From Lujinxingia vulgaris (GTDB lineage Bacteria > Myxococcota_A > Bradymonadia > Bradymonadales > Bradymonadaceae): DNA of 64,000 nucleotides. The notes under the pieces were generated by a model. That model searched no databases. It saw nothing but the letters and a program-made list of their open reading frames with translations, and was not told the origin of the DNA. Location of the stretch: assembly GCF_007997015.1 (NCBI RefSeq), contig NZ_VOSM01000012.1, positions 1-64,000 of the forward strand. The letters run 5' to 3'. The translations under genes were made by a program, and so were the position numbers. Below, in pieces: positions 61,789-64,000 of this stretch. How positions within the stretch are numbered: the stretch's first letter is position 1; each line of letters begins with the position of its first letter.

Positions 61789-62934
61789 TTAACGGGTCAG
61801 TGCATCGTTAAAGATCGAGAGGTAGCGCTCCAAGATCGCGGGGCGGTCGAACTCGGCGGCGCGACGGCGCAGGCGCTCGGGATCTCTGGGAGCGTCGAGC
61901 GTTCGCTCGATCGCGTGCGCCAGGGCGGTGGCGTCACCAACGGGGGTGAGTTCGCCGTGGAGGCCGCTGGCCAGGAGCTCGGCGGGGCCGTGGGGGCAGT
62001 CGGTGGAGAGCACCGGGGTGCCCACGGCCATGGCTTCGATAAGCACATTGCCTAAGCCTTCCCAGGCCGAGGAGAGCACAAAGGCGTCGGCTGCGGCCAT
62101 GAAGGGGAAGGGGTTGGGGGTAAAGCCCATCAAGGCGACGCGATCTTGGAGGTCGAGTTCGTCGATGAGGGCTTCGAGGGCGGCCTGGTCAGGACCCTGG
62201 CCGAAGATCATAAGACGCGTGGGTCGGGTTTGATTGAGTTTGTGCAGGGCGCGGATCAGCGTGGGGTGGTCTTTTTGCTTTGCGAGCCGGCCGGCGGTCA
62301 TCAAGAGCGGGATGGCGTCATCGAGCCAGGGGTGCTCGACGGGTTCTTCGGCCAGGGTCTGGATATGGTCGATCTCAACGGGGTTGTAGATCACCTCGAC
62401 CATGGCGTCGGGGAGCTCGAGGAGGTGCACAAGATCGTCGGCGGAGCCGCGGCTGACGACGACGATCTTAAAGGCGCGGGGGTAGAGGCGGCGCATCAGG
62501 CCGAGATCGACGAGGTTGGTCAGGCGGCCGCGGGCGGTGCCGCTGGCGAGCGCCATCTCCTGGGTGGTGGTATTGTCGACGATGAGGATGCGGGCGGCGC
62601 GGGATCTGGCGAGCTCGGCAGCCGCGAGCATCAAAAGGTTGGAGCGGTAGGGCCGGCTGACGATGATGTCGGGTTTGAGGCGGCGAATCTGACGCGCCAG
62701 ATGCGGGATCACCTTGAGCACGCGGCGCACGTCGAGGATGTGCAGGGAGACCTCGGGGGGCAGCTCGTCGGCGTAGTCACTCTCGGCGATGGAGACGACC
62801 AGATCGACGTGGGCGCCAGCCTCCACGAGGCCGCGGGCCAGATTGATCATCGAGCGCTCCGCGCCGCCGCCGCGCAGCGAGGGGATGTAGAGGAGGACGC
62901 GGGATTCGGCGATCGTTTTGGGCCTCTGACTCAT
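61789..62934 (-). CDS. GT4-family glycosyltransferase
   Basis: 381 aa, GT-B fold. N-terminal domain with IPSLRGGGAERSMINLARGL (acceptor side); C-terminal donor-binding domain with TAGRLAKQKDHPTLIRAL, FGQGPDQAALEAL, and the nucleotide-sugar loop SSAWEGLGNVLIEAMAVGTPVLSTD (conserved Glu). Adds a sugar to a growing lipid-linked glycan at the inner face of the inner membrane. Overlaps the FkbM gene by four bases (ATGA). A 24-residue piece of a close relative is left at 59716. Confidence 0.93.
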   Translation of the reverse strand: MSQRPKTIAESRVLLYIPSLRGGGAERSMINLARGLVEAGAHVDLVVSIAESDYADELPPEVSLHILDVRRVLKVIPHLARQIRRLKPDIIVSRPYRSNLLMLAAAELARSRAARILIVDNTTTQEMALASGTARGRLTNLVDLGLMRRLYPRAFKIVVVSRGSADDLVHLLELPDAMVEVIYNPVEIDHIQTLAEEPVEHPWLDDAIPLLMTAGRLAKQKDHPTLIRALHKLNQTRPTRLMIFGQGPDQAALEALIDELDLQDRVALMGFTPNPFPFMAAADAFVLSSAWEGLGNVLIEAMAVGTPVLSTDCPHGPAELLASGLHGELTPVGDATALAHAIERTLDAPRDPERLRRRAAEFDRPAILERYLSIFNDALTR

Positions 62935-63821
62935 GCGTCCTCCGCGCGGGCGGGGCGCAAACAGACGATGTTCTGAAAGGATTTGAGTGTCTGGCGATCA
63001 AGCGCCTTGAGCGCAAAACCGGCCGGGTCGGCGACGATCTCAAAAAAGGTGTAGCCGTAGTCCGCGAGCAGATCGAGAAGATCATCCATGGTGTAGCCCG
63101 CGCTTTTGCAGGTGCCCTGGTTGAGCTCCAGGATGATGTTGGGTCGAAACCCCGAGAGCACGGTGTGGGCGCCCTTAAGCGCGGAGAGTTCGGCGCCCTC
63201 GATGTCGATTTTGATCAGATCGACGCGGTCAAGCCCGGCGTCTTCGACGAAGGCGTCCAGGGTGGTGAGTTCGATTTCTTGAACGACCTGGCCGCGCTGG
63301 TCGGTGGGGTAGAGGGTGGCAAGGCCGAGGTGGGTGGTGCCGTCGTCGAAACGCTCGGCGGCCTCGTAGATGCGGGCCACGCCGGGGCTCTCGCTCAGCC
63401 CTAAGGTGGAGAGGGTGACGTTGTCGAAGTCGTTGGACTCAATGTTGAAGCGCAGGCGGCGGTGGATGGCCTCGTTGGGCTCAAAGGCCACGACGCGGCC
63501 GCGGGGGACCTGGCGGGCGGCAACGACGGTGAATTCGCCGTGGTTGGCGCCGATGTCGATAAAGACGTGGTCGGGCTCAAGCAGATGGTGCAAGAGGTGA
63601 ATCTGGGGGCCGGAGTAGAAGCCGCGCCAGAAGATCTGGCTGCCCATATGTTCGTTGAGTTCAAGGCGAAAGTGCAGGTCCCCGTCGAAGTCGTCGAGGT
63701 CGATGACCAGCGGGAAGCGCGCGGCCAGGCGGCGCGCGGAGTCGCTAAGGCGAGCGAGGCCCCGATGCTGGTAGAGAAACTGGGAGGTGCGCCGGATCGT
63801 TCGGATCAGGGGGGATTTCAT
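62931..63821 (-). CDS. FkbM-family methyltransferase, possibly longer
   Basis: 296 aa from ATG 63821. SAM-binding Rossmann domain: FIDIGANHGEFTVVAA, VVAFEPNEAIHRRL, then IKIDIEGAELSALKGA and LELNQGTCKSAGY. FkbM enzymes usually O-methylate sugars or polyketides. The same frame is open from 63821 to the window end, with sequence ALPPKTLAKEALDHL, a linker and DINDINEKPSP, so the gene may extend past 64000 as part of a larger protein. The stop overlaps the next gene's start. Confidence 0.85.
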   Translation of the reverse strand: MKSPLIRTIRRTSQFLYQHRGLARLSDSARRLAARFPLVIDLDDFDGDLHFRLELNEHMGSQIFWRGFYSGPQIHLLHHLLEPDHVFIDIGANHGEFTVVAARQVPRGRVVAFEPNEAIHRRLRFNIESNDFDNVTLSTLGLSESPGVARIYEAAERFDDGTTHLGLATLYPTDQRGQVVQEIELTTLDAFVEDAGLDRVDLIKIDIEGAELSALKGAHTVLSGFRPNIILELNQGTCKSAGYTMDDLLDLLADYGYTFFEIVADPAGFALKALDRQTLKSFQNIVCLRPARAEDA

Positions 63822-64000
63822 AACAGCGTCATCCGCAGGGCTGGGTTTTTCGTTGATGTCGTTGATGTCGTTTCGTGCGTTCAAAAAGGCGCGCAGGTGG
63901 TCGAGGGCCTCTTTTGCGAGCGTCTTCGGGGGGAGCGCGGCGTCGAGGGTGAGGGTGTGCACCTCGCAGCGCTTTAGCGCGGCCAGGAGCGCCTCAAAGT

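Noticed and set aside
1-64000. tRNA or rRNA genes
   Set aside because: No tRNA-like cloverleaf with a TTCGA arm or rRNA segment was noticed in any gap when read by eye; a covariance search would settle it.

Overview
The window comes from a high-GC, Gram-negative bacterial chromosome. Many genes encode lipoproteins with a clear lipobox, several of them rich in Cys or built from repeats. Hybrid kinases, Hpt/receiver proteins, a flagellar/type III export core, a MurF-alanine racemase fusion and lysine 5,6-aminomutase also fit the deltaproteobacterial sphere (Myxococcota or Bradymonadota-like). That placement is inferred from gene content; the window has no rRNA or other taxonomic marker.

The left end looks like the replication-origin region. 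The gap before dnaN (about 3.26-3.60 kb) holds a perfect DnaA box and several near matches. Genes on its right run on the + strand without a break from dnaN to hutH (3.7-27.2 kb), while the two nearest genes on its left run on the - strand. Four parS-like palindromes (12.19, 20.75, 35.87 and 49.21 kb) are spread over the next 46 kb. dnaA, parA and parB are not in the window.

Layout. 0-3 kb: a tandem repeat, an OBAP-like lipoprotein and two - strand genes. 3.3-8.2 kb: putative origin, dnaN, recF, an array of covarying hairpins and a 23S rRNA m5U methyltransferase. 8.4-12.1 kb: a molybdenum-cofactor cluster reduced to three genes by two fusions (moaA, moaD-moaE, moaC-moaB). 12.4-17.4 kb: an orphan kamD, then three related single-pass membrane proteins separated by terminators and repeats. 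17.9-27.2 kb: an antiporter, nadE, a TPR lipoprotein, an M20 peptidase, a DUF423 protein and hutH. 27.3-32 kb: a 42-bp repeat array, two DUF2795-like genes, a seven-repeat Cys lipoprotein and a pair of ArsA/Get3-like ATPases. 32.3-38.7 kb: ygfZ, uppS, thiD, murF-alr and infC with an AUU start. 39-45 kb: an Hpt-REC-REC protein, a CheY-like protein, and a fliO-sctR-sctS-sctT-sctU-TPR operon. 45-53.4 kb: lipoproteins, a glycosyltransferase and an ATP-grasp protein. 53.5-58.7 kb: two tandem paralogous hybrid histidine kinases. 59.8-64 kb: asnB, a GT4 glycosyltransferase and an FkbM methyltransferase, probably a surface polysaccharide locus running off the window.

The most unusual signal is between the genes. 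At least two dispersed palindromic families (about 105 bp and about 166 bp) and several tandem arrays with a 42-43 bp period are present. Base changes in one arm are often matched in the other arm, which suggests that the folded structure is maintained. One 105-bp copy sits inside a unit of another repeat family, as if it had inserted there.
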